From AM-2324 sp042091035 (GTDB lineage Bacteria; Bacteroidota; Bacteroidia; Chitinophagales; Saprospiraceae): a stretch of DNA of 64,000 nt. The translations under genes and the position numbers were made by a program. Below are positions 63,088 to 64,000 of this stretch, piece after piece. The first letter of the stretch is position 1; each line of letters starts with the position of its first letter. Where the stretch lies: assembly GCA_042091035.1 (NCBI GenBank), contig JBELIG010000002.1, positions 1 to 64,000 on the forward strand, given 5' to 3'. The notes beneath the pieces are model-generated. The model did not search any database. It was not told the origin of the DNA and worked only from the letters and a program-made list of their open reading frames with translations.

Positions 63088-63447
63088 ATGAAAAACCCTT
63101 TTGCAATTTTAATCTGTATCGGAACACTATTCCTTTTTTCTTGCTCCAACAAGGATATAGAATGCCTAGATAACAAGGAAGTTGTCATCAAATCCATCAC
63201 TCCATCAGCTAGAATCTGTCAAACATCTGAAATGAATTTCAGAGTGGAACACAAGTGGGACACTTCAGAATTTCTAATTATGTCAGAATGTGAAGCTAAA
63301 ATTCATATTGAAGACCTTGAAGCATCTTGGAGTCTAATCCTAGATGAACACAGAACGAATTCAACAATTAGTGAACAAGACAGTCTATATTATGATTTCT
63401 TATCGAACAATCCACCAAAATTTACGATTTCCGATGACGGTAATTGA
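63088..63447 (+). CDS. Small cysteine-bearing lipoprotein, copy A
   Basis: A 119-residue lipoprotein (lipobox 'LFLFSC', Cys19) of a family I do not recognise. The mature part keeps three further cysteines, in 'IECLDNKEVVI', 'ARICQT' and 'MSECEAKI', plus 'EHKWDTSE' and the end 'NNPPKFTISDDG'. The same frame appears in the next gene with roughly 45% identity over the mature part by eye. It has its own promoter-like boxes. Two disulfides or one metal site would be possible after export. Confidence 0.78.
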   Translation: MKNPFAILICIGTLFLFSCSNKDIECLDNKEVVIKSITPSARICQTSEMNFRVEHKWDTSEFLIMSECEAKIHIEDLEASWSLILDEHRTNSTISEQDSLYYDFLSNNPPKFTISDDGN

Positions 63448-63589
63448 TTGTAAGACTAAGGACACTTGTATAAAAATTATTGTTCACTTAACCAATTTGT
63501 AATATACATCTCAATATTTAATCCCTAATAACTATTAATTTAGTAATCCCTTTTAGAACAATAAACAAAAACCCCAAACCCCGTTTAAA

Positions 63590-63943
63590 ATGAAAACAAT
63601 CAATTTTTTACCGCTTTTGCTTTGTATAAGCTTCGCGTGTAACAAAGAAGAGATCCATTGCTTAGACACTAAAGAAGTCGTCATTGAATCCATTAATCCT
63701 TCCATTTCGATTTGTAGCACCACTGACAATGATTTTCATGTGGTCAATAAGTGGGACACAACCTATTCAAGCATAATATCGGAATGTGATGCAAAAATAC
63801 AACTAGGCCTCTTAGAAGAAGCCTGGGGGGATTTAGTTATTCATTACGAAGCTCTGGGAATCCAAAGCACAAAAGACAGTATTTATGCTGACTTTATAAA
63901 AAATAATCCGGCGAGTTATAGAATCCTAGACTCCGGATTTTAA
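63590..63943 (+). CDS. Small cysteine-bearing lipoprotein, copy B
   Basis: A 117-residue paralogue of the preceding gene (lipobox 'LCISFAC', Cys17). Shared landmarks are 'CLDTKEVVIESINPS', 'ISICST', 'NKWDTTYSSIISECDAKI' and 'NNPASYRILDSG', and all three mature cysteines are kept. The 142-bp interval between the copies holds no terminator that I can see, so both may be on one transcript. The function is unknown. Confidence 0.78.
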   Translation: MKTINFLPLLLCISFACNKEEIHCLDTKEVVIESINPSISICSTTDNDFHVVNKWDTTYSSIISECDAKIQLGLLEEAWGDLVIHYEALGIQSTKDSIYADFIKNNPASYRILDSGF

Positions 63944-63949
63944 AACTTT

Positions 63950-63988
63950 AAAAACTCAAATCACTTAAATTGATTTGAGTTTTTTTTT
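63950..63988 (+). terminator. Terminator after the lipoprotein pair
   Basis: AACTCAAATCA/TGATTTGAGTT arms around a seven-base loop, then a run of nine T. Confidence 0.88.
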
Positions 63989-64000
63989 GGGATTTTTATT

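Noticed and set aside
1..64000. CRISPR arrays, tRNA, rRNA, IS elements or prophage
   Set aside because: No regular short repeats, cloverleaf-like clusters, transposase or phage genes were seen on either strand.

Overview
The window is a stretch of AT-rich Bacteroidota chromosome, read from the translated proteins. Markers of the phylum are a PorP/SprF-type protein, the gliding lipoproteins GldB and GldH, a PorV-like barrel, type IX secretion (T9SS) sorting domains of both the short (type A) and CHU_C-like (type B) kind, a TonB receptor with a carboxypeptidase-regulatory-like N-terminus, and -7 promoter boxes of the TAnnTTTG type. A carotenoid operon and a membrane pyrophosphatase suggest a free-living aquatic glider (Saprospiria, Cytophagia or Flavobacteriia); I cannot fix the class. 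No rRNA, tRNA, CRISPR array, IS element or prophage was seen. Two runs of exactly 100 N mark scaffold gaps of unknown true length.

Layout. 1-9.2 kb: a surface module made of a PorP/SprF C-terminus, a TPR/PD40/OmpA protein and one giant Ig-like repeat adhesin ending in a type B sorting domain, broken into three pieces by the two gaps. 9.3-13.6 kb: a CarH/LitR-type B12 photoreceptor-repressor followed by crtI, crtB, a small unknown protein and crtZ, with a 14-bp perfect inverted repeat in front of crtI. 13.6-24.3 kb: membrane pyrophosphatase, nitroreductase, a DtxR/MntR regulator with a metal-uptake binding protein and ATPase but no permease, a DUF5723 protein with a partner lipoprotein, and an ECF sigma / anti-sigma-like / DUF4097 trio. 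24.5-34.5 kb: HEAT-cyclophilin lipoprotein, gcvT, serA, CoA-type Nudix, pyrD, nadC, an outer-membrane barrel, gldB, HIT protein and greA.

34.7-43.5 kb: a three-gene minus-strand set, TonB-dependent receptor, 1336-residue T9SS-sorted exoprotein and PorV/PorQ-like barrel. 43.9-54.3 kb: lipoprotein, short carB, VAT1-like reductase, PKD/T9SS protein with a small overlapping lipoprotein, grpE-dnaJ-gldH, and a TlpA-like thioredoxin. 54.4-61.5 kb: flavin reductase, then the cell-shape cluster mreB-mreC-mreD-pbp2 running into folA, and a lone M16 protein without the catalytic motif. 61.7-64 kb: dnaN and two tandem paralogous cysteine-bearing lipoproteins.

Most convergent gene pairs share symmetrical A-stem-T terminators. 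The least explained items are the GC-richer 78-bp reading frame behind a near-consensus promoter upstream of greA, the crtI operator-like repeat beside the B12 photoreceptor, the TonB/T9SS/PorV set, the permease-less metal ABC operon with a C-terminally anchored binding protein, and the tandem cysteine lipoproteins.
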